Assembly (NCBI GenBank): GCA_018292915.2
Contig: JACVVK020000032.1
Coordinates: forward strand, 1,077,501 to 1,141,500
Direction of reading: 5' to 3'
DNA: 64,000 nt
From: Batillaria attramentaria
Lineage: Eukaryota > Mollusca > Gastropoda > Batillariidae
Shown: one piece after another, positions 42,651 to 56,182 of the stretch
Position numbering within the stretch: position 1 is the first letter of the stretch
Layout of the letters: each line of letters starts with the position of its first letter
Notes under the pieces: model-generated
The model's database searches: none
Seen by the model: the letters and a program-made list of their open reading frames with translations, nothing else
What the model was told of the DNA's origin: nothing
Translations under genes and position numbers: made by a program

Positions 42651-44300
42651 CAGAGGCTGACTCGGTGCCGGGCAGCACTGACACGGGGCCGGCACTCAGT
42701 GTAGTGAAATGCAGTATCAGTTGGACCAAACTTGATGCCGCTTTGTAGTAACATAATTTAACGACTAAATTGTTTTGATATCAGAAAACAGGTAATGACT
42801 TTTGGTTCCGATGCAGCAAGCGGTAATCATTTCAGTCAAGTGACCCGGCGATCATCGTCGCCGCGTCACTGAGCCCGCGGTCAGCCCGGTGTTCAGTCGA
42901 GTCAGTCCGTTTACTGACTGACTACCGTGACTCGGTATCAGTCACTGAGTTTTCAGTGTCATGAGTTCAGTCAGTCAGTGTCAGTCTCGGTCATTGGTTC
43001 AGTGGTTTTAATCCCCCAGTTTGCGTACTAGTAATTTCAGTTTCACCGGCTTTGGGGATTCCTCAGCCGGCTGCGCGGCGGCCGGCCGGGTCAGTGGCCG
43101 TGGAAACCGAAAACACCGCCGCGGGTCACTTCGTGGGAAAACTCCGAAACCGACTGAAATCCCGGCCGGCAAACTCAGTCATGTATGTGATCAGTCCACA
43201 CCGGCGAACTGTCAGACTGAATCCGCCGCTGTTAGCCGGCCATCACTGATCATGGCGTTTGCGGTATGCTATTTTGCACGTAGTACGATATAAATTCACA
43301 AGTGTGCGTAATCAGCCTTTTCACTGACTCAGTGATGAACTCAGTACTGCCGCAACCGGAGTGGACTGACGCCGCCGTGAACGCGAGCCAGCGCCGGCGC
43401 AGCTGATACCTCAGTGATGCCGCCAAATGCTAGTACATACTACGTGGCAAAATGCCATACGGTCGTTGTTACGCCCTTTTTATCTGATAATCGAATACTA
43501 TCTCGGCGTTATCACCGGGGTGTTAATGAAGTCCAGCAAGACCAAAGGAAGTCAAGACTGCCTGAACGGCCCCAAGTGACTTCCAGTTCTCCATGGTCAC
43601 TATCACTACTGACAATGTACTCAGTATGACTGCTGAATGTGTCATCGTTATTAATTCGTCCGGTCAGTCAGGTTGAACTGAGGACTGATCAGTGTTATAA
43701 GTCACTGGCCAGCGACACCGGGTCCGACTGACTTGATGATGTCAGTCACTGACTTCAGTCGGGTGTCAAGTGGAGTCATTCGGCGAGACTGGCGTAACTG
43801 GCTGCTAAACTGACCGGCTGCGTCAGTCGAGTCGGTTGCGACCTCGGTCCGGTCGATCAGCCCACGGTACGGGTGACGTCAGCATGTGGTACGGCCTGAC
43901 TTAGCGGTGACACACCTGTCATTCTCACGGTTTGTCATCACTGCAGTGCCACTGATTAGCCGGAAAGGAAAAGGTGCGGTGAATTTACCCCTTACGATAC
44001 AAATGATGCTCTGTATGGTCTCTCAGTTTACCAGCTATACCACCTATCCGGCGGCTATCAACATAAGAACTTCTATCGGCAAGCGGGTGTGCTATGGTCT
44101 TAGTGGAGAGGCTGTTGCCACACAGCCGGCCGAGACTTGCCCACTTCACGGGTACGACTTTCGGGGTGCTTCCCTTATGTGACACTCTTACGATGTGGAT
44201 GATACCACGGCCGGTACCGTAGTTCCTTGGCCTGGTTAACACACGCGGATATTTCTGACTGGAAGCGCGGATTGCGGCCCTGTTAAGCAGTCCCAAACCA
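42640..44300. other. CAGT/GACT-word-rich, CpG-rich stretch
   Basis: CAGT, ACTG, GACT and CCGG words are strikingly dense, especially at 42880-43000, 43060-43240 and 43660-43860. CpG is frequent compared with the gene region. No gene is supported: the longest frames here lack an ATG or recognisable protein. Confidence 0.6.
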
Positions 44301-45050
44301 CATGGACCTCCATAGTACTGATCATCATACCATCATCCTCATCATCATGCATCATTAAAAATTAATCCCCCTCAACTTCCAAGCCCTCCGTGGATTCCAC
44401 CCCTGACCAAGGAGGAATACCACTGGAGCTGGCAAAGAGTTGGGACCCCCCCCCCCCCCAAAAAAAAAAAAAAAAAAAATTGAAGAAAAAACAAAACAAC
44501 TACATTCTTTATCCATCTTCAAGTTGGCTGAACCGGCAAAGTCCGGACCGAATTAACCTGTTCCCCCGGCCTAATTACAACAGTTCCACGTTAGCAAGCT
44601 CATCATGGTACGAAGTTGTGGCGGACTGCTCGCGGCTGACTCGTGCCGCTGAGAAATTGTACCAGCCTCAGTGTAGCCAAGCTTTGTCAGTTTTCCAGAC
44701 ATCAATCATGTATGTCGATAAACATCAGCGCATGGGACACTGCACTGGTAAATGGCCATGTCAGTAGACACACTCCCAGCAATCAAAAAGCGATTCGTTT
44801 TGGGTTTTTTTATGCTGCTTGGTGACACATTGCGTTTGCTGCTTATTTTTCAGAAATAGGACGGAGACACTGACGTGCACCAGGTTTTGTCTGCTGGTGA
44901 TGGCCTTGTAATGAACACCAAAGCTTAAGGTCTCTATGTTCGTAATGAGTTCGGAAGGGGGGGGGGGGGAACTGTCCGCGCCGGCTTAAAAAGCTCTAAG
45001 ACTGTTTGCCAAGTGAATAGACTATTCCTTTTGGCCACTGCGACCATTTT

Positions 45051-45513
<463 letters not shown>

Positions 45514-45638
45514 CTGCGACCATTTTCATGACTTTGCGGATTTTAACAGTAGAGAAATGTGACTTTCTTTTCCTACCACTTCCACACCCGTACTTCTAAA
45601 GTCGCTTAAAGTAGCCACCAGTCAACGCTGTCCAGCTG

Positions 45639-45934
45639 GGCCCATATATATGTAAAAGTCGAGGTTAAATTAACCCAAGGCTACGGGCCTAACCCAGACT
45701 AGGACAAAACAAACCCAAAAGCAAAATTAGATTTTAAAAAAAAGAAGCGAAGGAAGGAAGAAAAAATCCCTCTATAACGGCTTAGGCACCTTGCTGAAAT
45801 ATGCCCACTTCTTGATTTGAACCCCCCCCCCCAAAAAAAAAAAAAAAAAAAAATTAACCCTAGAGCTAATTTAGTTCGAGGTTAGACACTAACCCAGGGC
45901 TAAAAGCCCTAACCTCGACTATTACATACGGGCC
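45639..45934. mobile_element. MITE, GGCCC...GGGCC ends, copy 1
   Basis: The terminal inverted repeats read GGCCCATATATATGTAAAAG and, reversed, GGCCCGTATGTAATAG, both followed by TCGAGGTTA. The interior has 'ctacgggcctaacccagact' and a C/A-rich run. CTG lies on both sides. It is inserted in repeat copy A. Confidence 0.8.
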
Positions 45935-46539
45935 CTGGTCTTCAATCAGCAACCAAAATTAATAACGTCGTCTGCTTGTTCGTACGTACAACAACATAGA
46001 CGCCAAACAGAGTCACTGCAATAGTTTCAAGTGCTGTATTGTTTCCCAAATGGCTGATTCTGATGCACGAATCAAGTTAAGCGCATACGATGAAAATTTG
46101 TCCACATTGTTGTTGTATGCCTGACAAATGTAATGGGAGACTTTAATATGTGGACGCGACTCTGGCTTAGTGCATGTAGGCCAAATCACCATCCGTGCAG
46201 CGCAGTGAAGTGCTAGAACAGGCTCGTGATCAATGGTTTACCGGAAATAAAACACGTGATATTGATTATTCTTTGCCTGCAAGGTCAACCAATCGGTACC
46301 CGTGTCCTCGTCAGGTTCATATTACTGAAACTGACTAGATTATGACAGGAACGCGTCCGTTTTGCGTTTGGGGTTTTGGTTTGGTTGTTGTCAGTTTTGG
46401 TTTGCTCTTTGCTTGTTTGTTTTCGTGCTGCTGTTGTTTGTTCACGTGTGTTGTGTTTTGTTTTCTATTTGTCCGGTTAGACATTAGATGAGTACAGATG
46501 AATTAGGGGCATTTCAAGTCCGCACAGCCAGAACCTTCC

Positions 46540-46541
<2 letters not shown>

Positions 46542-46571
<30 letters not shown>
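46542..46571 (+). repeat. (CA)n microsatellite
   Basis: Short CA run. Confidence 0.9.
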
Positions 46572-46572
<1 letters not shown>

Positions 46573-47400
46573 CCGCCCCTTTCAAGTTGCAATCAGATCT
46601 GTAACTGAGTTTTTGTGCAAAGGATGTCATCCAAATGGCTTTGTCAGTCTATGAGTATGCCAGTTCTTCATCAGCCAGTTCTTCCTTTGATGCCTTGAGG
46701 AAGTAGGGTAGATAAAACTGAACGCCGCTTGCTGTATTACTATTGGCTGGATAGCGACGATCTCAGAATCATAATCATAAAATCAGGATCTCAAAATGAT
46801 CTCAGAATCATATCATGATATCATCTCACAATCAAAAGAGTGCGGTGCGTGCGGTTGCCACGGAATATTCGCCGTAATCAGTGGGCGTGGCTACGGGCTT
46901 CTGGGCCACACGTTAATTGAACTTTCAGATTTTGTATGCAAATGGTATTCCGCTGAAATGCGGTTAAAGGTTTCGTCATGAGAAATGGATGTGCAGGTCA
47001 TTACCCCCTCCCAATCAGGCGATAAGCGTTGACTGGCGTGCTAGTGAAGTCGGGAAATTGACTGTGACTGGCGTGTTTGTGAAGTCATGAAATTGACCGC
47101 GACGCCTGACAGGTCCTAATGGCCGCGATGCTGGAATGAGGCCAGGTGACGTCACAAGCCGTCTGGCGAGAGTTGGAGATAGGTGATGTGGGCAGCTGGA
47201 CATTTTGCACGTGGAGGTCCCCTGAGGCCACGCCGGCGCCGACTGCCGGAGTCCACGTGCCAGAAGCTCCAGGCAACGGGACGCAGGCTGAGGACTTTGA
47301 GCATGGGGGCCATCTGGCCTCTGTCTGTCTCAGTCTATCCATCGCTTTCTCTCCACAGTCATGATTGTATCGCCCAGTTGTGGCACACGTCTATTTGTGT

Positions 47401-47401
<1 letters not shown>

Positions 47402-47457
<56 letters not shown>
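47402..47457 (+). repeat. (GT)n microsatellite
   Basis: Pure GT run of about 56 bases. Confidence 0.95.
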
Positions 47458-47460
<3 letters not shown>

Positions 47461-47535
47461 TGACTGAGTAGCTGCTGAACTGAGTCAGTAGCTCAATTAG
47501 CAGGACATACCATCCGACTGAATTTCTATCACCAT

Positions 47536-47709
47536 AAAACACCTCTCTCTCACTCTCTCTCTCTCTCTCTCTCTCCGGGCCGGGGCTCTCTCTCTCTCTC
47601 TCTCTCTACTCGTGACTGAGACTCTGACTAGCCTCGACTGGCAATTACCAGGTTCGGCCTAACCCGGTCTGAACCGGTAACTGAAATAGTGTAACCTAAT
47701 CGGATTTTA

Positions 47710-47777
<68 letters not shown>

Positions 47778-47890
47778 GTTTCTACTCGTGACTGAGACTC
47801 TGACTAGCCTCGACTCGCAATTACCAGGTTCGGCCTAACCCGGTCTGAACCGGTAACTGAAATAGTGTAACCTAATCGGATTTTATTCCC
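47536..47890 (+). repeat. Duplicated ~108 bp unit separated by (CT)n
   Basis: 'tctactcgtgactgagactc' to 'taatcggattttattc' occurs at 47607-47715 and 47780-47888 with one visible difference. A (CT)n tract (47716-47774) lies between, and another precedes the first copy. Confidence 0.85.
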
Positions 47891-48700
47891 CTTAGAACTG
47901 CCGGACCGACGGCCGCTGTAACATCTGCCGTTCGCAACTCAACAGATGATGTCACTGTGCGGTCGGTCAGTCCAGCCATCGGATGATCAAAGCCGGGACG
48001 CCGCATTGCAGATAGTCAGTCCAGATAAGGCATGGGCTTCACTTCAAGCGTGACGGATCCGGTGTCATGATTACTCAGCTAACACTAGAAATTCCATGAG
48101 CGGGACTAGCGTAGAGAGGTCACAGGACTCGGACTGACTGACTGGCAAACAACTGGTCAGTATTCCATACTCTTCCACAGGGTCTACGGGGTACTACTCG
48201 TACCCGGCTGGCTAGGAGAGAAGCCCCGGCCACGAAATTCCAGACCTGCATTCGATCGTAAAGCTAAGTACATCGCTAGATCCACCTTAAAATCAGGCGA
48301 AATGGCAATAGCCCACACCTCTGGGCACTCAGCATAGTTTACTGTACTGGTTATACCGACCGCCGCCACTCCTGCCACTGAGACCACTGCAGCCATGACC
48401 ACTGTAGTGCCGCCTCGGGTCACGGTCACTGTCCGGGCTAAACCAACGTGGCTTGTTTTTTTGACATACCTCCCTACACCTACTGCTTTCCGTGACCGGA
48501 AGGAGAAGAATTCGGCTGTTTAACGACCCACGTCATAAACATTTTAGTAAGCGAGCATCATACACAGGACTATAACGGTGTCGACGGCTGTTTGGAAAAT
48601 GGGCCTATGAGTCACGGATTTGATTAGCGCTTAGAGTCTTTTTGCAAATGCCGGACGCTGGACAGATTTATGCGATGTCCTGTAGCGGGACCGGAAACTG

Positions 48701-48879
48701 AGCCGACCAGATAGCTCAGTGAATGGTAGAGCGTTGGACTTTAAATGCTCGGGTCGTGAGTTCGAATCCCGGCTGGGGCTCAATATTTGTGCTGGCCTTT
48801 TCAAGTTCTAGTCTTTGATGTCACCCATACTGACGCGATGGAAAACGGCGTTAATTTCCAAAACACCTACCTACCTACC
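48701..48879 (+). mobile_element. tRNA-SINE 'ACCC-tail' copy
   Basis: tRNA-like head with B box GAGTTCGAATCCCGG, conserved body, and an (ACCT)n tail. Confidence 0.85.
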
Positions 48880-48944
48880 GTCTAGATGGACCAAAGAGGT
48901 ATTCCCACACTCGTCAGTCACGGTGTCCCAGTGTGCGCGTTTCA

Positions 48945-49124
48945 ATGGGTGGGTGGGTGGGTGGGTGTTTGGGGGTTTAACGTCCTTTTCCACCACATAG
49001 GGTGATATCAAAGACGGGGCAACGATGAAAAAGCCAGCACAAATATTTGGCCCCAGCGGGGATCGAACTCACGACCCGAGCATTAGAAGTCCAACACTCT
49101 ACCATTCGACCACCCCGGCTCCCC
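48945..49124 (-). mobile_element. tRNA-SINE 'ACCC-tail' copy
   Basis: Full-length on the - strand: GGGGAGCC head, B box GAGTTCGATCCCC, and a (CCCA)n tail on the left edge. Confidence 0.85.
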
Positions 49125-49857
49125 GCGCGTTTCAATACGTCGTAACCACTACAACACAGCTAGAAGAGGAACTTGAACTGGAATAAGATAGTGTTTAGTT
49201 CTTCAGTTGTATTGACGATTTTTTCCCCCCAGCTGTTCTCTGTAGCTTTGCCTGGAAACGTAATGCTAAAAGCCGCCATGCACTGCAGGGCGGCAGAGTG
49301 GCGGTTATAGAGATCTCTCCTGTTTGAGAATGTTTCCGCTTGTCGAGTCAGTTTTCAATTCAATTCAATTCAGTTGCACTTTATTCATCCCGAAACGGGC
49401 AATTAAGTCAGTTTTCCGTGCAAGTTTTTGTTGAGTTAGTTTACATGGCAGTAGTTGCTGGTTGTAATTTCCTCAGTTTAGCGTACGCTTGCAAGTCGAC
49501 GAAGTGCGTGACAGCTCAGCGATATCAGTCGCTTTCTGCAAACTGCAGCAAACCATGTGGGACTGACTGAGTCAGTGAGTGACACAGTAGAAAGAATGTG
49601 ACACAATTTTTTCGCTGAGACAACCTTTGCCACCTGCAGCAGGTGTTTGCCGCTGTATTTTAAACACATTTGCCGCACCAGGGCTGTGTGACCACGCGAG
49701 TCTTTGGCAAACATTTGTCCATGACTCTGACCCAAATCACCTTCAGTTCAGTGCTGAACGGTGTTCTTTGCCCAAAGCGGGAGCATTCAGAGGTCTCCGT
49801 GCTGATCGTCGATCAGTTATTCCGACTTCAGTGTGGGTCTAGTCGTATTTCTTCTGA

Positions 49858-50039
49858 GGGTGGGTGGGTGTTTGAGGGTTTAACGTCTTTTTTTTCCCAC
49901 CACATATGAGTGATATCAAAGACGGGGCAACGCTGAAAAAGCCAGTACAAAAGTTTGGGCTCCCAGCCCGGATTCGAACTCACGACCCGAGCATTGAAAG
50001 TCCAATGCACTACCGCTCGACTGACTGTCCCGGCTCCCC
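49858..50039 (-). mobile_element. tRNA-SINE 'ACCC-tail' copy
   Basis: Full-length on the - strand, slightly diverged around the A box. Confidence 0.85.
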
Positions 50040-50191
50040 TCTTCAAGCTTTTCAGTTCGCCTAGTTGTACCTCTTATTGAACTCAGGGATGTCAGTGTGT
50101 GCAAAGGGACCAAACAGAGAAAGACACTCGAGTGCAATGTTCAGTTTCACAGATCTATCGACCTGGGCTGTTTACGACGAACAAAGCATGA

Positions 50192-50194
<3 letters not shown>

Positions 50195-50256
<62 letters not shown>

Positions 50257-50321
50257 CGCGCGCGCGCGCGCGTTGTTTGCTGTTTCTTTTCTGTGTTGTT
50301 TGTGTGTGTGTTGTTGTTTTG

Positions 50322-50354
<33 letters not shown>

Positions 50355-50395
50355 TTTTTGGGGGGGGGGGGGTAGGTTGGTGTGTGTGGGGGGGG
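50195..50395 (+). repeat. Compound (GT)n-(GC)n-(T)n-(G)n tract
   Basis: About 56 bases of GT merge into a GCGC run (50252-50273), followed by more GT, a T run of about 20, and G runs. Confidence 0.9.
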
Positions 50396-50455
50396 GGGTT
50401 GTTTTTGTTGATGTTGTTTGTTTGCTTTTTTGTTTTGTTTTTGTTCCTTCCTGGG

Positions 50456-50621
50456 GGGAGCCGGGGTGGTCGAATGGTAGAGCGTTGGACTTCCAATACT
50501 CGGGTCGTGAGTTCGAACCCCGGCTGGGGCCAAATATTGTGCTGGCCTTTTCGTCGTTGCCTCGTCTTTGATCTCACCAGTATGTGGTGGAAAAGGACGT
50601 TAAACTCCCAAACACCCACCC
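50456..50621 (+). mobile_element. tRNA-SINE 'ACCC-tail' copy
   Basis: Head GGAGCCGGGGTGGTCGAATG, B box GAGTTCGAACCCCGG, and a tail CAAACACCCACCC. Confidence 0.88.
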
Positions 50622-53356
50622 TTCCTGGGGGGGGGGGGGGAGTAGAAAGGCCTGCAAACTGCAAAGACATAGTTTTACTGCCAAGTGGTAAACTGACCTG
50701 AGTGCTTATCAGATCCATAGCGTTTAGGTCCCTTTACAAAATGGCAGTAGATATCAATCCAGGTAACACACCTAAATTGGATCCGGCCACTGCGTAGGTG
50801 AAATGATAGAGTTATGTGGTCAAGACGAGGTCAAGACCGCTCTCACTTTCCTATGCCCTTTTCGCGGATGAATAATTCAGTATTGTTTCGGGTCACAAGT
50901 CATGAGAAACTCTCATTAACGATCTCACAAAATCACCTTTCGTTCTCACCTCGGTGGTCATGCAATGCCAAACCTTTGTGATAACAAATTATCCAAGTCC
51001 GATCACCGCGAACTCGACGGTTCGAGGACCGCAAAAATAATGTCCGCCACAAAAAAAAGGGCGACAGAGGACTCTGCTGGGTCACTGTGACCCAGCCAAG
51101 GGACACAATTACATTGTCACAAATTGCGATGTTTTGAAATGCTGCAATTCCGGTCTCTCAGGAAAAGAGGTGGGGGGTGAAAAAAAAAAAACCAACGAAC
51201 TGGTCATTTTCTGATGTGATGCACGCAGTTTTGTCCCCGGCAAACATTCTGGTCACGCGTCAATTTGTGTAAGATGGTTCGCGGCGTGTGGTCACCAGAA
51301 TTATTGTCGACTGAGTTGCTGTGAATTCGTTTGGCCAGGTAAACGCACCGTTTGGGTATATCGCCCAGGATGAAGCGAGTTACATCAGTCAAGGCTGCGC
51401 GGCCTATGAAAAAGACCAGTAAAACTTGACTGAAACTGAGGAAATGCGGTAGAAAGCAGCGAAATCTGGTTTAGGTTCACAGTTAGGTTCTCCCTGTTCA
51501 ATATCAGGGCCTTTTTGCCACCTCAGTGTTAGGCCGCAGTCCAAAAGAACAGCCTCGTTTTGACTTTCTCGTGTGTGTGCTCACTGCTCAAGTTATACCG
51601 GGCCCATGCGGTCCGTCTACCCATGCAGTTTGTATCATAGTTACAAGTTAAAAATTAAATAAACAATGAAGCAAGGTTCAGGCTTAGGGTTAGTGCTTTT
51701 TTTTTTTCTTTGTCTGTTCAGTCCAACGAGTGCAACCCGGATGTCTGTAAATGCGCACATCACGCGAAATCCAATCCAGAGCGTTTATAGACTGCATATA
51801 TATAGAGAGAGAGTTGACGTCAGTTTGCGGATAAATTGTTTTTCTGGTGGGGGGGGGGGGGCTGGGCTGGGGATAAACATTATTGTTGTTGCTGTATTGT
51901 TGGTGGTTGGGGTTTTTTTTGTTTTGTTTTTTAATAACTGGAGAGGTTTCTTTCGCCTCTTTGTGTAGGTTTTCGTTTGTTTGTTCAGGTGTTTCTTTGA
52001 ATTTTTTTGTGTTGTTGTTGTTGCTGTTTGTTTTTTGTTTTTTGTTTTTTTTACTGAAGTGGAGAGAGAAAGAGAGAGAGAGAGAGAGAAATTGCACAGG
52101 CCGAATGAAGCTGTGGTGACCTTTGCCTATGACAACATAAAGTGACTGCACGTTGTCTGCTTCGATAACCGCTATACTAGATGTAAAGTCCTTGTTTGAT
52201 TCTAGGCAACTAATTTTACGTCCGTCTGAACTAGGGAACCTCCCTTCTTACGGCAGGAGTCAGCTGAGCCGACGCTGCGTTTGCCATAAAAACCGCAGGA
52301 ACCACTTCTCTTCTCAAACCGCGAGTGAACTTCGGAACAATAACCATACGCAGGCGTCGGTTCAAAAGGTCAAAGACAGGTGATAGTGTCATCCACCTGT
52401 GAAACGGTCGATAGCTATTGAAATCATCCCCCGTCTCATAGGCGGGCCCTGGAGGAGCTGATCTCGATGGGAGGGGGGGGGGGCATTAGGAACCGTCGAC
52501 ATTCCTGTAATATATGCTTTACAACTCATACTGTAAAAATCAACACAGTAGAATTCCTCACTGTGGATTCGAACAAGCATTCTGTTCACAGAATCTCATC
52601 ACGGGAAGCATGTAATTCCTTGCGTTGAGATTATCCATAACTTTGCACCACCGACCAGGTCTGTCAGCAGAAATGTTTCTCAGGTTCATCGTAATCTCTT
52701 TTTAAACTTGCAAATTTGAATGCAAAGTTTGGTCGCATATTCTAGCCCCTTCACCTTAACCCTTCCACCTCTACCCCTCTCCTGCCCCCTCCGGCCCCTC
52801 GGGCCCGCTTTCACCTTCGTGCGCACACCACAACTTGCATCCGCCTGTGCCTGTGGTCGGAGCGAAAACGTCCACATTGAACATTCCCCAGTGGTGAACT
52901 ACAGTTGGATGCTACGGGTTTTCTCATGGCTCTGAAAGAAGCGGAACAAAGCCGATTGACGAGGACCGGGCTGGAATGGCTTGGTGTCAAGAGGGCCAAG
53001 GTTTCTTTCAAACTGACCGCAAGTTCCCACCGAGCACAGACACTAAACCATTGCCCTCAAGTCGTCGCGGACGTGCTTTTGCACAATAGCAGGTCTTGTC
53101 ATTGGTGTCCACGCCGTCTTCGGATCTGGTCAGTCGCGTCGATATGGCATTAGTTTAACCCCTCAATAGCTGTTTGACCTCCCATATAGTCGACGGTGCA
53201 TAGTGGCTTTCTTGTTTTTCTTTATACCTTTTGCCATCTTTTCCCATTCACAGTATAAACGAAATGACAATAAGGAGCCGGGTTTTTGTTTGTTTCTTTC
53301 TTTTTTGGGGGGACGGGGTGATGGTGGTGGTGGTATGTGTGTGTGTGGGGGGGGGG

Positions 53357-53601
53357 GGTGAGGGTGCAACGTCCTTTTCCACCACGTCAGGGTGACATCA
53401 AAGGTGGGGCAACAAGCGGGGGGGGGGGGGGGGGGGGTGTTGGGGTGTTAGGGGTTTAACGTTTTTCCACCACATACAGGTGATATCAAAGACGGGGCAA
53501 CGATGAAAAAGCCAGCACAAATATCTGGCCCCAGCCGGGATACGAACTCACGACCCGAGCACTGGAAGTCCAACGCTCTACCATTCGGCCACCCCGGCTC
53601 C
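53357..53601 (-). mobile_element. tRNA-SINE 'ACCC-tail' copy plus a partial tail fragment
   Basis: Near-complete copy at 53440-53601. A body fragment at 53357-53412 is separated from it by a G run. Confidence 0.8.
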
Positions 53602-54246
53602 AACAAGGAAAAAACCAGCACAAAGTTTGTATCCTAAACGGGAAGGGGTCGAACTTACGACTCGCGCAATGACAGTCCAGCCAGCCAGGAACCTCCAGGC
53701 CCCAGCGTAGTGGATATGGACTACTCGGTACAAGATCAAGATCGTGGAACAGTTTCGTTTCATCCTTAGTCCACAGCTCTATCAGCTCCGCTATCCCCGC
53801 TGTAACGCCTATACCTTCAATGTAAAATGTTTCCCTCGTAAAACATACAAGCAAATAAACGAGATGCCTAAGGGGGCCGCGCTATATGACGTCTGTACGT
53901 ACTAGTATCTAAGGCGCCCGAAGTTTCCTTTTCTAGTTCGTTTTGTCGGTGCCCCAAGAGGATACAGTTACCATTCAGTTTCGCCACAACAATGGCGGTA
54001 ATAAGCAGGCATGTCACCCCGGAACCCTCCCCTCCCAATTATAATTGGAGGGTTCATGCCTGGTTCTACAACTGCATATAATAGCAGATAGACAGCGGGT
54101 ATCACATTTCAAGGACATCGGTTTCGCTAATTTGCTATGGTCCACAAGCTTCCAAACGCTCGTGGTGGGGCTCCGTTCAGTCGGTAGAGTTCGCCACATA
54201 GGGCCACTTGCATCTCGTGTAAATGCACTGCGACTGCACCACGAGG

Positions 54247-54503
54247 TAACCCTGAACCTGACCCTAAACCTAGCTGACTGAAAAACTAACCCTAAACCTA
54301 AACCTAACCCTAACCCTCAAGAGGGCGAACTATACTATGAGCCATGGTAGGTCCGTGCCTACGCTAAAACTGTCACCTAACCCTAACCTAACCCTAACCC
54401 TAACCCTAACCCCAACCTAACCCTAACCCTAATCCCCTAGAGGACAAACTATACTAACTGCGCCATGGGCATGGTATGTCCGTGCCTACGCTAAAACTGT
54501 CAC
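54247..54503 (-). repeat. Interstitial telomere-like (TTAGGG)n with flanking duplicated unit
   Basis: CCCTAA-type repeats, some degenerate, occupy 54247-54318 and 54376-54434. After each block comes the same ~60 bp sequence ('gtccgtgcctacgctaaaac'), at 54321-54375 and 54439-54503, so the compound unit is duplicated. Confidence 0.8.
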
Positions 54504-55522
54504 ACTGACGTGCTTGCGAAGAATGATCATGCGAATCTTTAATGCGCCACTCCTCTGTTGTTCTCCCTCGCCCCCCATCTCTCGCCTAGATTAGTACTGT
54601 AGATAGGTGATTACCCCAGGCATCGCAAATATTTGCGTGGAGTTCGCTGGAAAGTAGGGCTTAAATGGTTTAAACAGCAACATTTCAGAACAGGTAGCCG
54701 CAAAACGTTTACAAAATACCGTAGAGATACAGGCCGACGGAGGGCGATTCTGCGTGCAAGATACACTGACTGTGCCTTTTCTGTTTACAGGAATGTTATT
54801 CTTGGGGGTGTACGGTTTCCGACACTGATTTAATGCAATTACAGAAGGCATCCAGACGACTAAGCACAATGCAACAGTCGCTGTAACCACTCACGGCCAG
54901 GCCATGGGCATTACAAACTCTTGTTTATTGGCTCCTGCGGATTTTTCATGTGAAATCTGACCCCCGACCTCACTGTTCAACGTTCATTTCCACTGAGTTG
55001 ATTATAATACCGAACTGAGTCTTTTTGCGTATACTCGTACCTACAAGCAGTCGGCGGGGGATGAGAGATGACCGAATTCCGCGCATTGTTCAGGACAAGT
55101 ACAGCGGAAGAGACTAGTTGCCCGAGAATCCCAGAGGGTGTGACCGATGTCTGACTGATGCGCCCAGTGTTGGCTGTACCGCAGTCGCATAAGTTTTGGA
55201 CGAGCTTTGCTACTGTCATCTGGCAAATAATGGCCTAAGCTCCATGGACTTGCTACGCCCGTAAGCCCTTTTTCGTTACAGATGACGAGAGGTATTCACT
55301 TGTTTGCACAGCCGTAATAAACATTCCGGCGTATGTGGCATCCGTATAAAAGATGAAAGTATAGTCAACTTCAGGACAATGACTGACCGCAAAGTAGAGC
55401 TGGACAGTAGCAGGACTGACTACACACCAAATTCCTCTTGCCAGACGGATCGCACATCTGTCCAGCGAAAACGATACAGCGTAGCGGTCATAGAGAGTTC
55501 TTCTTGGTGCAAACCTGCGACG

Positions 55523-55689
55523 GGTGGGTGTTTGGGGGTTTAACGTCTTTTTCCATCACATACGGGTGATATCAAAGACGGGGCAACGATCAAAAAGCCA
55601 GGACAAATATTTGGCTCCAGCCGGGTTACGAACTCACGACCCGAGCATTAGAAGTCCAACGCTCTACCATTCGGCCACTCCGGCTCCCC
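55523..55689 (-). mobile_element. tRNA-SINE 'ACCC-tail' copy
   Basis: Full-length on the - strand; B box GAGTTCGTAACCCGG. Confidence 0.85.
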
Positions 55690-56182
55690 GCAAACCGGCA
55701 ATTACGAAGCTGAGGCGGCGTTGAAAGACTGCATGTCGTCTAAAGACACTTTCATGTACTTTTTCGTTTATTTTGAATTGATTTGTTACGTTTTGTCACG
55801 TTTTGAGTTGTGTTGTCTTGTTTGGGTCATTTTGTGTGTGTGTGCTCTGTTTCTTGTATTTGTTGTCTTTTTCTGATAGTTGTTGGAGAAGGCTGCCACC
55901 GGCGTTTTGCTACGCACTTCCTAAGGTTTCTTGTGGGGGGTTTTTGTAATCATAAATCAGTTTACGTTGCTCAAGAGGTCAATGACAAGCCGTTGAAGAC
56001 TATCAAGAGATTCTTCACTGAATACATTATTATCACCAATACATTATTAAATTATTCACATAAGTATTGCAAGCCCGAAGTCAGTGACCGGATTGTAGAG
56101 ATCGGGAAATAGTTCATGATGGAACAAGCATCCAAACCACTGCTACCAACTGTTTTGTCAACAGGGAAAATCTTAGTTTAAA

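Noticed and set aside
43985..44296. 103-codon basic - strand ORF
   Set aside because: It opens at TTG, lies in the CAGT/CCGG-rich stretch, and has a competing open frame on the other strand; no recognised family.
48701..48780. Possible functional tRNA gene
   Set aside because: It is the head of a SINE repeated about ten times in the window, and continues into the conserved SINE body rather than a Pol III terminator.
50147..50718. Several ORFs of 90-187 codons on both strands
   Set aside because: They are translations of GT/GC/T/G simple repeats joined to a SINE.
54591..54890. 99-codon - strand ORF with a signal-peptide-like start
   Set aside because: It opens at GTG, with no ATG at the start and no splice or family support.
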